A stretch of 64,000 nt of DNA. Origin: an uncultured Prevotella sp. (GTDB taxonomy: Bacteria; Bacteroidota; Bacteroidia; Bacteroidales; Bacteroidaceae). Location: the NCBI GenBank assembly GCA_900543585.1, contig UQRP01000007.1, forward strand, positions 9,762-73,761, read 5' to 3'. Numbering within the stretch: the first letter of the stretch is position 1; each line of letters starts with the position of its first letter. Of the stretch, positions 15,299 through 24,477 are shown one piece after another. Under the pieces are notes generated by a model. It was not told the DNA's origin, ran no database searches, and saw nothing but the letters and a program-made list of their open reading frames with translations. The position numbers and the translations under genes are program-made.

Positions 15299-18200
15299 AT
15301 GAACACGATATTCAACCAACTCAAATATTTCATCAACCGCAAGAACGTGACCAACGAGGAGTGGGAGCATTTCTATCGCACCCGCTGGGCCCACGACAAG
15401 GAGGTGCGCTCCACCCACGGTGTCAACTGCACCGGTTCCTGTTCGTGGCGCATCTTCGTCAAGAAGGGCATCGTCACGTGGGAGATGCAGCAGACCGACT
15501 ACCCCTCTACGCGGCCCGGTCTGCCCAACCATGAGCCGCGCGGCTGTCCCCGCGGCGCCAGCTACAGCTGGTATCTCTACAACTCCGGCCGCGTGAAGCA
15601 TCCGATGATTCGCAAGGAGCTCCTCGACCTCTGGGAGACGGCTTTGGCAGCCCATCCCGACCCCGTCGAGGCCTGGGCCTCTATCGTCGAGGATGCCGAC
15701 AAGTGCAAACGCTATAAGCAGGTGCGCGGCCTCGGCGGCTTCGTGCGCCTCGACTGGCCGACAGCACTGAAGATCATGGCGGCCAGCAACATCTACACCA
15801 TCAAGAAGTTTGGTCCCGACCGCCTCGTCGGCTTCACGCCGATTCCCGCTTTCTCCATGCTCAGCTATGCCTCCGGCACCCGCTACCTCAGTCTGCTTGG
15901 TGGCGCATGCCTGAGCTTCTATGACTTCTATTGCGACTTGCCGCCGTCGTCGCCACAGACCTGGGGCGAGCAGACCGACGTCCCCGAGAGTGCCGACTGG
16001 TACAACTCCTCCTTCCTCCTGCTCTGGGGCAGCAACGTGCCGACGACGCGCACACCCGACTCGCCCTTCTATACCCAGGTGCGCTACAAAGGTACCCAGG
16101 TCGCCGTCGTCTCTCCCGACTACAGCGACGCCTCGAAGTTCGCCGATGTGTGGATGGCGCCCAAGCAGGGCACCGACTCCGCCTTGGGCATGGCTATGGG
16201 CCATGTCATCCTCAAGGAGTTCTATCACGACCGCACCGTGCCCTATTTCGACGACTACGTGCGCAAGTTCACCGACCTTCCCTTCCTCGTCAAGCTCGAG
16301 GATGCCGGTGACGGACGCTATGCCGCCGGCATGCTCCTGCGCGCCGCCGACCTCAAGGACAACTTCGGTGTGAAGCAGAAAGCCGAGTGGTACCCCATCA
16401 CCATCGATGATCCCTCCGGCGAGCTCGTCACGCCCAACGGCAGCATCGGCAGCCGATGGAACGACGAGGGGCGCTGGAATCTCAAATGCGAGGACGTGCG
16501 CACGGGCAAGCCCTTCACGCCACGCCTCTCCCTCCTCGACCATCGCGACGACGTCGTGACGCTCCTCGACCCCTATTTCGGTGGTGCCGACTACAAGAAT
16601 CCCCATTTCGCCGCTACGCGTCATGCCGACATTATCGAGCACAAGGTGCCCGTCATCCATGTCGAAACCAAAGACGGTGTGGTGTGCTGCGCCAATGTCT
16701 TCGACCTTCTCATGGCCCATTATGGCATCGACCGCGGCCTGGGCGACGTCAACTGCGCTACGAGCTACGACGACGACCTGCCCTACACCCCGAAGTGGCA
16801 GGAGCAGATAACGGGAGTCTCGGCCGACAAGGTCATCCGGACGGCCCGCTCCTTTGCCGCCACAGCCGAGAAGACACGCGGCAAGAGCATGATTATCATC
16901 GGTGCCGGTGTCAACCAGTGGTACAACACTGACATGACCTACCGCGCCGCCATCAATATGCTCATGCTCTGCGGCACGCTCGGCGTCAACGGTGGTGGCT
17001 GGAGCCATTATGTCGGTCAGGAGAAGGTGCGCCCGCAAGCTGGCTGGGCACAGATGGCCTTCGCCCTGGACTGGCACCGCCCGCCCCGCCACATGAACAC
17101 CGTGAGCTATATCTACGAGCATGCCGACCAGTGGCGCTACGAGAAGGTCACCGTCGACGAGCAGCTCTCGCCTCTGGCCCATAAGGAGCCGTGGAAAGGC
17201 CTGACGCTCCTCGACTGCAACATCAAGAGTCAGCGCATGGGCTGGCTGCCCTCCTCACCGGAGTTCAACCGCAACTCCCTCGACCTCTGCCGCGAGGCTG
17301 CCAAGGCCGGGATGAGTGAGAAGGACTATGTCTGTCAGCAGCTCCATGAAGGTAAGCTGTCATTGGCTGCCGAGGACCTCGATGCCCGTGAGAACAGTCC
17401 GAAGGTGCTCTTCATCTGGCGCGCCAACCTCATCGGCTGCTCGGCCAAAGGCATGGAGTTCTTCATGAAGCATCTCCTCGGCGCACAGAACAATGTGCTC
17501 GGACAGAACCTTGAAGAGTGTGGACAGCCGTTGCCGAAATATGAGAAATGGCATTCCGAGGACACCGTCGGCAAGCTCGACCTCGTGGTCAACATCGACT
17601 ACCGCATGACGCAGTCGAGCATCTTCGCCGACATCGTCCTGCCCGCCGCCACCTGGTATGAGAAGGAGGACATCTCGTCCACCGACATGCACCCCTTCCT
17701 CCATCCCTTCAGCAAGGCCGTCGACCCCGTGTGGGAGAGCCGCACCGACTGGGATATCTTCCGCGAGCTCTCGAAGGTCTTCTCCGACATGGCAGTCGGA
17801 CATCTCGGCCACGAGAAAGATGTTGTCTATGGACCATTGGCCCACGACAGCGCCGGGGAAATCAGCGAGCCCCTCGTCGCCAGCGACTGGAAGGAGACGG
17901 GCGAGATGCCCGAGCCCGGAAAGAACATGGGCAACCTCGTCGTCGTCACACGCGACTATCCCGACATCTACCGCCAGTTCACGACTGTCGGTCCTCTTAT
18001 CCGCGACAAGGGCATTGGCGGCAAGGGCATCGGCTGGTCGGCACGTCCCGAGTACGACGAGCTGAAGGCCATGAACGGTGTGGAGCGCGAGGAAGGCGTC
18101 AGCAAGGGTATGCCCCTTATTAAGGAGGCCACGCAGGCCTGCGATGCTGTTCTCACCCTCGACCCCACGAGTAACGGCGATGCCGCTTACCGCGCGTGGA

Positions 18201-18991
18201 AAGCCTTGGAGAAGAGCGTCGGACTGCCGTTGGCAGAACCGCTGACGGCAGACTTCGGTAAGACGAAATACACGTATAAGGACTTGGTCGTCCAACCGCG
18301 TCTGTCCATGCCCACCCCTATCTGGTCGGGCATCAACAACAAGACCACGGAATATACGGCCAACTACACCAATATCCACTACCTCATCCCGTGGCGCACG
18401 GTGACGGGCCGCCAGAGTTTCTACCAGGATCATCCCTGGATGCAGGCCTTCGGCGAGAACCTCGTCTGCTACAAGCCGCCATTGGCCAAGAAGGAAATCA
18501 ACAACCTCAAGGAGCGGCTGCATCTCAGCGACGACACTCTGGCGCTGAACCTCCTCACGCCGCACAACAAGTGGACCATCCACTCCTCGTGGAACGATAA
18601 CCTGCTCATGCTCACCCTCGGTCGCGGCGGCCCCGTCATCTGGATGAGTGAGACCGACGCTGCCAAGCTCAGCATCAGCGACAACGACTGGGTGGAGGTC
18701 ATCAACGACAACGGGTCGGCCATGGCGCGGGCCTGCGTCAGCCAGCGCATCCCCGAGGGCGCACTCTATATGTATCACAACCAGGGACGCACCGTCAACG
18801 TGCCCCTCAGTCCCCTCACGGGCAACCGTGGCGGCATCCACAACTCCATCTCGCGCTTGTGCCCCAAGCCCACGCATATGATAGGCGGCTACGCACAGCT
18901 GTCCTACAGTCTGAACTACTATGGCACGATAGGCGCCAACCGCGACGAGTACGTATTGTTGAGAAAGGTGGACAACGTAAATTGGGAATAA
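15299..18991 (+). CDS. narG: Respiratory nitrate reductase alpha subunit
   Basis: NarG reduces nitrate to nitrite at a Mo-bisMGD centre on the inner face of the membrane. The 1230 aa match the family length. The ligands of the FS0 [4Fe-4S] cluster are visible as His40, Cys44, Cys48 and Cys83, each nine less than in E. coli NarG. By the same offset, Asp213 in FYDFYCDLPP corresponds to the molybdenum ligand Asp222. ESADWYNSSFLLLWGSNVP and KQGTDSALGMAMGHVILKEF are classic NarG blocks. The Asp and His ligands rule out a simple periplasmic Nap enzyme. One base separates it from narH. Confidence 0.97.
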   Translation: MNTIFNQLKYFINRKNVTNEEWEHFYRTRWAHDKEVRSTHGVNCTGSCSWRIFVKKGIVTWEMQQTDYPSTRPGLPNHEPRGCPRGASYSWYLYNSGRVKHPMIRKELLDLWETALAAHPDPVEAWASIVEDADKCKRYKQVRGLGGFVRLDWPTALKIMAASNIYTIKKFGPDRLVGFTPIPAFSMLSYASGTRYLSLLGGACLSFYDFYCDLPPSSPQTWGEQTDVPESADWYNSSFLLLWGSNVPTTRTPDSPFYTQVRYKGTQVAVVSPDYSDASKFADVWMAPKQGTDSALGMAMGHVILKEFYHDRTVPYFDDYVRKFTDLPFLVKLEDAGDGRYAAGMLLRAADLKDNFGVKQKAEWYPITIDDPSGELVTPNGSIGSRWNDEGRWNLKCEDVRTGKPFTPRLSLLDHRDDVVTLLDPYFGGADYKNPHFAATRHADIIEHKVPVIHVETKDGVVCCANVFDLLMAHYGIDRGLGDVNCATSYDDDLPYTPKWQEQITGVSADKVIRTARSFAATAEKTRGKSMIIIGAGVNQWYNTDMTYRAAINMLMLCGTLGVNGGGWSHYVGQEKVRPQAGWAQMAFALDWHRPPRHMNTVSYIYEHADQWRYEKVTVDEQLSPLAHKEPWKGLTLLDCNIKSQRMGWLPSSPEFNRNSLDLCREAAKAGMSEKDYVCQQLHEGKLSLAAEDLDARENSPKVLFIWRANLIGCSAKGMEFFMKHLLGAQNNVLGQNLEECGQPLPKYEKWHSEDTVGKLDLVVNIDYRMTQSSIFADIVLPAATWYEKEDISSTDMHPFLHPFSKAVDPVWESRTDWDIFRELSKVFSDMAVGHLGHEKDVVYGPLAHDSAGEISEPLVASDWKETGEMPEPGKNMGNLVVVTRDYPDIYRQFTTVGPLIRDKGIGGKGIGWSARPEYDELKAMNGVEREEGVSKGMPLIKEATQACDAVLTLDPTSNGDAAYRAWKALEKSVGLPLAEPLTADFGKTKYTYKDLVVQPRLSMPTPIWSGINNKTTEYTANYTNIHYLIPWRTVTGRQSFYQDHPWMQAFGENLVCYKPPLAKKEINNLKERLHLSDDTLALNLLTPHNKWTIHSSWNDNLLMLTLGRGGPVIWMSETDAAKLSISDNDWVEVINDNGSAMARACVSQRIPEGALYMYHNQGRTVNVPLSPLTGNRGGIHNSISRLCPKPTHMIGGYAQLSYSLNYYGTIGANRDEYVLLRKVDNVNWE

Positions 18992-18992
18992 G

Positions 18993-20498
18993 ATGAAGAT
19001 CAAGACACAAATAGCAATGGTCCTCAACCTGGACAAGTGCATCGGCTGCCACACCTGCTCGGTGACCTGCAAGAACGTATGGACATCGCGTAAGGGCATG
19101 GAGTATGTCTGGTGGAACAATGTGGAGACCAAGCCCGGCCCGGGCTATCCCAAGACATGGGAGAACCAGGACAAATATCGTGGCGGATGGGTGAAGACGA
19201 AGAACGGCGGTACGGAGCTGCGCCTCGGCAGCCGGCCGAAGGTGATGTCACAGCTCTTCTCCAACCCCTATCTGCCACAGGTCGACGACTATTACGAGCC
19301 TTTCACCTTCGACTTCTCCTCGCTGAAAGGCAAGCGACGGCTGAAGACACCGCCCTCGGCCCGTCCCTTCTCCATGATTACGGGCAAGCAGATGGACAAG
19401 GTCAAGGACGGTCCGAACTGGGAGGACGACCTCGCCGGAACTTTTGATGAGCGCAAGAGCGACCCGAACCTCAAGGACATCGACACCGCGGGCTTCGAGG
19501 CCTTCGAGCGCACGTTCATGTTCTATGTGCCGCGCCTCTGCGAGCACTGCCTCCACCCGGCCTGCATCCCGAGCTGTCCCTCCGGCGCCATCTACAAGCG
19601 CAAGGACGGTGTGGTACTCATCAACCAGGACCGTTGCCGCGGATGGCGTCAGTGCATATCGGCGTGCCCGTACAAGAAGATATACTTCAACTACGAGCGG
19701 ATGAAGAGTGAGAAATGCGTGTTCTGCTATCCCCGTCTTGAGGACGGCCAGCCCACGGTGTGCAGCGAGACCTGTGTGGGTCGCATGCGCTATCTCGGTG
19801 TCATCCTCTACGATGCCGACAAGACCGACGCCTATGCCGCCGCCGACGAGCGTGACCTCGTGGCCAAGCAACGTGAGATGATTCTCGACCCCAACGACCC
19901 CGCCGTCATCGCCGAGGCCGAGCGCCAGGGCGTGAGCCACAACTGGATTGTAGCTGCGCAGAAGAGTCCGGCCTATAAGCTCATGAAGGAGTGGGCCATC
20001 GCCTTCCCCCTCCATCCCGAATACCGTACGCTGCCCATGGTGTGGTATGTCCCGGCCATGAGTCCGAAGAAAGAGGAGCTGGCCAAGAAGGGGCAGAACC
20101 CGGATGCCGGCACCGACGAGATGGACTATTTCGCCAAAGTCGACGAGATGCGCATTCCGGCACAATACTTCGCCAACCTGCTCACAGCCGGTGACGTGCA
20201 GCCCATCCGCGAGGCCCTTGCCAAGCTTGTCGCCCTGCGTGAGTATATGCGGCGGAAGACCGTCGATGGACAGGAACAGCCCGCTGTGCCTGAGGACTTA
20301 GGACTGACGGCAGCTCAGTACGACGACATGTACCGGTTACTCGCCATTGCCAACTACGAGGACCGCTTCGTCATCCCCTCATCGCCCAAACAGCAGGGGA
20401 GTCATCATTTCGACGAGCGCACAGGTCTCGGCTTCGACGACGAGGAAGCGAACTTCGTCGAGGGCTGCAAGCGTTGCAATCTCTTCGGTGGTAAGTAA
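18993..20498 (+). CDS. narH: Respiratory nitrate reductase beta subunit
   Basis: NarH passes electrons from NarI haem to NarG through four Fe-S clusters. The 501 aa show the first Cys cluster at residues 16-26 (CIGCHTCSVTC), then CEHCLHPACIPSC, CRGWRQCISAC and CVFC. The Trp in CRGWRQC replaces a Cys and marks the [3Fe-4S] site, as in E. coli NarH. All expected cysteines look present, so the electron wire is intact. It lies between narG and narJ. Confidence 0.97.
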   Translation: MKIKTQIAMVLNLDKCIGCHTCSVTCKNVWTSRKGMEYVWWNNVETKPGPGYPKTWENQDKYRGGWVKTKNGGTELRLGSRPKVMSQLFSNPYLPQVDDYYEPFTFDFSSLKGKRRLKTPPSARPFSMITGKQMDKVKDGPNWEDDLAGTFDERKSDPNLKDIDTAGFEAFERTFMFYVPRLCEHCLHPACIPSCPSGAIYKRKDGVVLINQDRCRGWRQCISACPYKKIYFNYERMKSEKCVFCYPRLEDGQPTVCSETCVGRMRYLGVILYDADKTDAYAAADERDLVAKQREMILDPNDPAVIAEAERQGVSHNWIVAAQKSPAYKLMKEWAIAFPLHPEYRTLPMVWYVPAMSPKKEELAKKGQNPDAGTDEMDYFAKVDEMRIPAQYFANLLTAGDVQPIREALAKLVALREYMRRKTVDGQEQPAVPEDLGLTAAQYDDMYRLLAIANYEDRFVIPSSPKQQGSHHFDERTGLGFDDEEANFVEGCKRCNLFGGK

Positions 20499-20544
20499 AG
20501 ATGGGTATTAATGACCACTGGAATGAATAATAACGACAGCGACC

Positions 20545-21048
20545 ATGATTCAAACTTATAACATTCTTTCCCTCCTTCTCGACTATCCCACTGCCGAGCT
20601 CTGGGACAGCCGTGCTGACATTCTGCCCGCGCTCCGTGCGGAGGGTGTCCTCAGCGAGGCCTTGCTCAGTAAAGTGGAGACCTTCTTGGGCTATGTGGCG
20701 TCCTTTGCTGACGCCCGTAGCTGGCAGGCGGCCTACAGCGACCTCTTCGACACCCAGACGAAGACCAACCTCTATCTCTTCGACATGGTCTATGGCACGA
20801 GCCGCGACCGCGGACAGGCTATGGTCGATCTGAAGGAGGAGTACCTCAAGGCCGGACTCATGCCCGCCGAGGACGAGCTCCCCGACTATCTGCCGATGTA
20901 CTTGCAGTATGTCGCCAACATGGACGACCTCGCTCAGGCACGGGCTGCCATCGACGACATCCGTGGCGTGCTCACAAAGATGGACGACCGCTTCGCCAAG
21001 GAGCAGCATCCCTACGAGCCACTCATCGCGCTCTTGAAGGAATCATAA
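20545..21048 (+). CDS. narJ: Nitrate reductase assembly chaperone
   Basis: NarJ is a TorD-family helical chaperone that helps insert the Mo cofactor and membrane-anchor NarGH; it is not part of the mature enzyme. The 167 aa are shorter than E. coli NarJ but the core is clear: the start MIQTYNILSLLLDYPTAELW, YSDLFDTQTKTNLYLFDMVYGTSRDRG (family motif with Tyr/Phe and the RG turn) and EDELPDYLPMYLQYV. The narH-narJ-narI order is standard. Confidence 0.93.
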   Translation: MIQTYNILSLLLDYPTAELWDSRADILPALRAEGVLSEALLSKVETFLGYVASFADARSWQAAYSDLFDTQTKTNLYLFDMVYGTSRDRGQAMVDLKEEYLKAGLMPAEDELPDYLPMYLQYVANMDDLAQARAAIDDIRGVLTKMDDRFAKEQHPYEPLIALLKES

Positions 21049-21060
21049 AATCTCACGGCT

Positions 21061-21726
21061 ATGCACACTTTCCTATTCCAATATCTCCCCTACATCGCCG
21101 GTGCCCTCTTCGTCTGCGGCGTGACCTATCGCATCGCGGCCCAGGGCAAGACCGTGCAGGCTTACTCCACGCAGTTTCTGAGCAACGACCTCCTGCTCAA
21201 GTGGGGCAGCAATCTCTTCCACGTGGGTATCATCATGGTATTCTTCGGCCATATCTTCGGCCTCCTCGCACCGGAATGGTCCTACGACTGGCTCATCACC
21301 AACGAGCAGAAACGGCAGCTCGCCATCGTCATGGGCTCCGGTGCCGGGCTCATCACCCTTGTGGGCATCAGTCTGCTGACGCTGCGCCGCTTCACCAACC
21401 GCAATGTCGTGGCCAACAGCCATTTCGGCGACTACCTCTTCGTGGTGCTCATCTTCCTGCAGATTGTCACGGGGCTCTTAGGCACCGTGGAGACCGTCAA
21501 CAGCGATCTGGAGCACTATATGAACCTCGACCGCTGGGCTCAGGGCCTCTTCACCTTCCTCCCCGAGGCTCCCGACTTCATTGTCCACGCCTCGCTGCCG
21601 CACAAGATTCATATCCTCTTGGGCTTCCTGCTCGTCATCATCTTCCCCTTCACCAAGTTGATGCACATGGTGGCCCTGCCCGTGAGATACCTCGTCGACT
21701 ATCTAAAGGGGTGGAGAAGAAGGTAG
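21061..21726 (+). CDS. narI: Nitrate reductase gamma subunit, cytochrome b
   Basis: NarI is the di-haem b membrane anchor that oxidises menaquinol. The 221 aa form about five membrane helices. The paired His of the first haem-binding helix lie in NLFHVGIIMVFFGHIFGL (residues about 51-68). Further His lie in the C-terminal helix (HASLPHKIHILLGFLLVIIFPFTKLMHM). With NarG and NarH this makes a complete quinol:nitrate oxidoreductase. The next gene starts 90 nt later. Confidence 0.95.
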   Translation: MHTFLFQYLPYIAGALFVCGVTYRIAAQGKTVQAYSTQFLSNDLLLKWGSNLFHVGIIMVFFGHIFGLLAPEWSYDWLITNEQKRQLAIVMGSGAGLITLVGISLLTLRRFTNRNVVANSHFGDYLFVVLIFLQIVTGLLGTVETVNSDLEHYMNLDRWAQGLFTFLPEAPDFIVHASLPHKIHILLGFLLVIIFPFTKLMHMVALPVRYLVDYLKGWRRR

Positions 21727-21816
21727 AGCCGCCCTGCGTTGTGTTCAACGAGTTATAACTCGTTGCCCCCCCCTGCTTCCCTGCCATTGATTATCATTTA
21801 AATAAAAAACAGAACT

Positions 21817-23757
21817 ATGTTATTATTAGCTGCCGCCGTAGCGACCCTACCATTGACGGCCAAGCCACTCACCGACACCACCCAAGTCTTCCACTTGGGC
21901 GAGGTGACGGTCTTCGAGCATCAGGATAACTTTAAGACGAACCAGGTCAGCTCCGACTTCATCAAGTCGGCCGATATGCAGCGCGTCTCCGAAGCCCTCA
22001 ACTGGGTGTCCGGACTCATCGTCCAGGAGACGGGCGGGCGCAGCGAGGCCGGCTTCATGCTCCGAGGCATCAGCAGTGCCGACGTACCTATCTACATCGA
22101 CGGTGTCCCGATGACGGCGCCCTACGATGGTACCGTCGACCTCTACCGCCTCCCCGCGGGTATGCTGAGCAAGATAGATGTCAGCAAGTCGGCAAGCTCC
22201 CTCCTCTTGGGTGGCAACACCATGGGACCGTCCATCAACCTCGTCTCGCGACAGCCGATGAAACCACTGGAGCTGCATTTCGACGTGAACACGCTCTGGC
22301 ACAGTAACCTCAACATTGGAGGACGCTGGGGCAAGTGGTTCGCACAGGTTGACCTGGGCTACAGCAACGTCGGCAACTTCCGTCTGCCTCACAGCTATCC
22401 CACGACATCGCCCTATCTCGACGGCCACAAGCGCCTCAACTCCAAGTCGCGTGACTTCAACCTCAATGCCAAAGTAGGCTACGTGCCCAATGCCACCGAC
22501 GAGTATGTCGTGGGCTATACCCTCGTGCGCGCTGAGAAGCACATTCCCCCGTATCTCGGTGAGAACGGCAGGGCGCAGTTCCGCATCTATCCCGACTGGG
22601 ACAAGGATGAGGTTTACTTCCATTCCACCACGCGTGTGGCACCCAAGCTGACGCTGAAGAGCCGCCTGTGGTACGACACGTTCAAGAACACACTCGACTC
22701 CTACGACGACTTCACTTATTCCACGCAGAAGGGAAAGCAGGGGTGGACAAGCGTCTACGACGACTATGCTTTGGGTGCCAATGTCAACCTCGTGTGGGCA
22801 ACAGCCGACAACAACGACCTGAAGTTCGGCGGCAACTATAAGTACGATGTCCACCGCTCCCACAATGTCGGTGAGCCCGTGGCCCATATCAGCGAAGGCA
22901 TCTACTCTTTCGTCGTTGAGGATGAGGCACGTCTCAACCGCCAGCTCTCCGTCACGGCTTCCGTGGGATGGTTCGGCCGGACAGGCTATAAGGTGGAGGA
23001 ATACAACAGCAAGACAGGCATCACTGAGCAGCCCAACTCCCACGACAGCAACATCAACGCCCTTGCCGCCCTCGACTATCATCCTTCTGCCGAGCAACAC
23101 CTGCGTTTCACGGTGAGCCGCTCATCGCTCTTCGCCCGTATGAAGGACAGATATTCCTACAAGCTTGGCAAGGCTATCCCCAATCCTGACTTAGGCACGC
23201 AGAATGCCATCAACCTCGACCTCGCTTACGAAGGCCGGTGGAACAACCTCACCTGGCAGGCTGGTGCTTTCTACAATTTCATCAACGACATCATCCAGGA
23301 GGTCACGGGGGTTGACGCCAGCGACCCGAAGATCTACCAGTTGCAGAACCGCGGCAAGGCACAGTATCGTGGTTTCGAGGTCGGCGCAGGCTATGAGCTG
23401 CCTTGGCTGACGGCCAATGCCAACTACAGTTTTGTCGACCAGAAAAACATGGACAACAAGGACTTGAAGTTCCTCTACAGTCCTAAGAGCAAGTTCACTG
23501 CTTTCCTGGAGCTCCGTCCCATCTGGCAGTTGCGTCTGCAGGGCCGTCTGATTGCTCAGAGCAAGGCCTACTCTTCTTCCGACGGCAGCACCAGCACGGC
23601 AGCCTTCGCCACCATCGACGCCAGCCTCGCCCGCAAGGTATGGAAGACCGATCTGAAGGTAGGCGTCCTCAATCTCGCAGACCGCGTCTATGAGTACACC
23701 GAGGGATACCCCATGCGCGGACGCACCTGGTACGCCAGTGTCTCCTTTGACCTATAA
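21817..23757 (+). CDS. TonB-dependent outer-membrane receptor
   Basis: A 646-aa TonB-dependent receptor. A short hydrophobic leader (MLLLAAAVATLPLTA) is followed by HLGEVTVFEH, the TonB-box region, and a plug domain about residues 35-145 (SEALNWVSGLIVQETGGRSEAGFMLRG, VPIYIDGVPM, GGNTMGPSINLVSRQP). The rest is beta-barrel ending in the usual aromatic strand (TWYASVSFDL). No SusD partner or carboxypeptidase-like domain is present, so it is not a glycan receptor. It is 6 nt before an NTPase gene and 90 nt after narI, so a metal or cofactor substrate linked to nitrate respiration is possible. The substrate is unknown. Confidence 0.88.
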   Translation: MLLLAAAVATLPLTAKPLTDTTQVFHLGEVTVFEHQDNFKTNQVSSDFIKSADMQRVSEALNWVSGLIVQETGGRSEAGFMLRGISSADVPIYIDGVPMTAPYDGTVDLYRLPAGMLSKIDVSKSASSLLLGGNTMGPSINLVSRQPMKPLELHFDVNTLWHSNLNIGGRWGKWFAQVDLGYSNVGNFRLPHSYPTTSPYLDGHKRLNSKSRDFNLNAKVGYVPNATDEYVVGYTLVRAEKHIPPYLGENGRAQFRIYPDWDKDEVYFHSTTRVAPKLTLKSRLWYDTFKNTLDSYDDFTYSTQKGKQGWTSVYDDYALGANVNLVWATADNNDLKFGGNYKYDVHRSHNVGEPVAHISEGIYSFVVEDEARLNRQLSVTASVGWFGRTGYKVEEYNSKTGITEQPNSHDSNINALAALDYHPSAEQHLRFTVSRSSLFARMKDRYSYKLGKAIPNPDLGTQNAINLDLAYEGRWNNLTWQAGAFYNFINDIIQEVTGVDASDPKIYQLQNRGKAQYRGFEVGAGYELPWLTANANYSFVDQKNMDNKDLKFLYSPKSKFTAFLELRPIWQLRLQGRLIAQSKAYSSSDGSTSTAAFATIDASLARKVWKTDLKVGVLNLADRVYEYTEGYPMRGRTWYASVSFDL

Positions 23758-23763
23758 TAAACT

Positions 23764-24297
23764 ATGAAGATTACTATTTTCACCGGTCCGCGTGGTGCCG
23801 GAAAGTCCACGCGCTTCATCCATGAATATCGCAGTCATGGCGATGGCCTCTGCTTCTTTTCTTTGAAGCGGTTTGGTGCCGACGGTAAGGTTTGTGCCTA
23901 CGACCTCGTGCTCTATCCCAAGGACGAGACGCTGCCTTTCTTTGAGAAAGATCCGGAGGTGGAGATGGAGACGGCGTCGAAGGAGACGTTGGCCGTGAAG
24001 AACCTCACGGGCGAGCTAATGCACAGCTGCAGCTATTTCGTCCATAAGTCGGCTTTCGACAAAGCACAGGAATACTATAAGGAGCATCCCGAGGCCAAGG
24101 AGATATGGATTGACGAGATAGGGCGTATCGAAATCGCTGGCCAGGGCTTTCGTGAGTTGCTCATGACGGCTATCGCTGACGGCAAGGACCTTTACTTTGT
24201 CGCGCGCAACAACTTCATCCAGCGTCTTCTCCCCCTTCTGCCCGCTGATGCCGACATCGAGATGGTGGATGTGGAGAAAGCTTCTTCACTGGGATAA
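23764..24297 (+). CDS. P-loop NTPase, THEP1/NTPase_1-like
   Basis: 177 aa with a Walker A at residues 8-16 (GPRGAGKST) and a Walker B with catalytic acids at Asp117-Glu118 (IWIDEIGRIE). The DEIG pattern is the hallmark of the nucleoside-triphosphatase family THEP1 (PF03266). MobB-like GTPases are an alternative and would fit the cofactor theme, but the DEIG box favours NTPase_1. It follows the TonB receptor by 6 nt and ends the nitrate-cluster run, suggesting a shared function with the receptor. The true substrate is unknown. Confidence 0.75.
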   Translation: MKITIFTGPRGAGKSTRFIHEYRSHGDGLCFFSLKRFGADGKVCAYDLVLYPKDETLPFFEKDPEVEMETASKETLAVKNLTGELMHSCSYFVHKSAFDKAQEYYKEHPEAKEIWIDEIGRIEIAGQGFRELLMTAIADGKDLYFVARNNFIQRLLPLLPADADIEMVDVEKASSLG

Positions 24298-24403
24298 CAA
24301 TCTCCTCCAAAGCTTCAGCCATATTTTCCTCTATTGTGAGGCGCTTTTATGGATGGGGCTATAAAATATGTTGCAAGAAGTGCCTTGTCATGAAGATTTT
24401 TAT

Positions 24404-24411
24404 TATTTTTG
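24404..24411 (+). promoter_or_regulatory. Promoter -7 box before metallophosphoesterase
   Basis: TATTTTTG matches TAnnTTTG and lies 66 nt upstream of the ATG at 24478. No good -33 TTTG at 19-21 nt; CTTG at 24384-24387 is 16 nt away. Confidence 0.45.
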
Positions 24412-24477
24412 CAAGAAAATCATTCATAACAGTGGTGGAAAGGCTAACACAGCGGTTCCACCTTAATACTAAAAGAT

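Noticed and set aside
14846..17182. Long minus-strand open frame of 778 codons over narK and narG
   Set aside because: It is a by-product of high-GC codon use in narK/narG; the plus-strand genes have catalytic motifs, the antisense frame has none.
24404..24411. Operon of metallophosphoesterase with the nitrate block
   Set aside because: A 180-nt gap and an own promoter box separate it from the NTPase gene.
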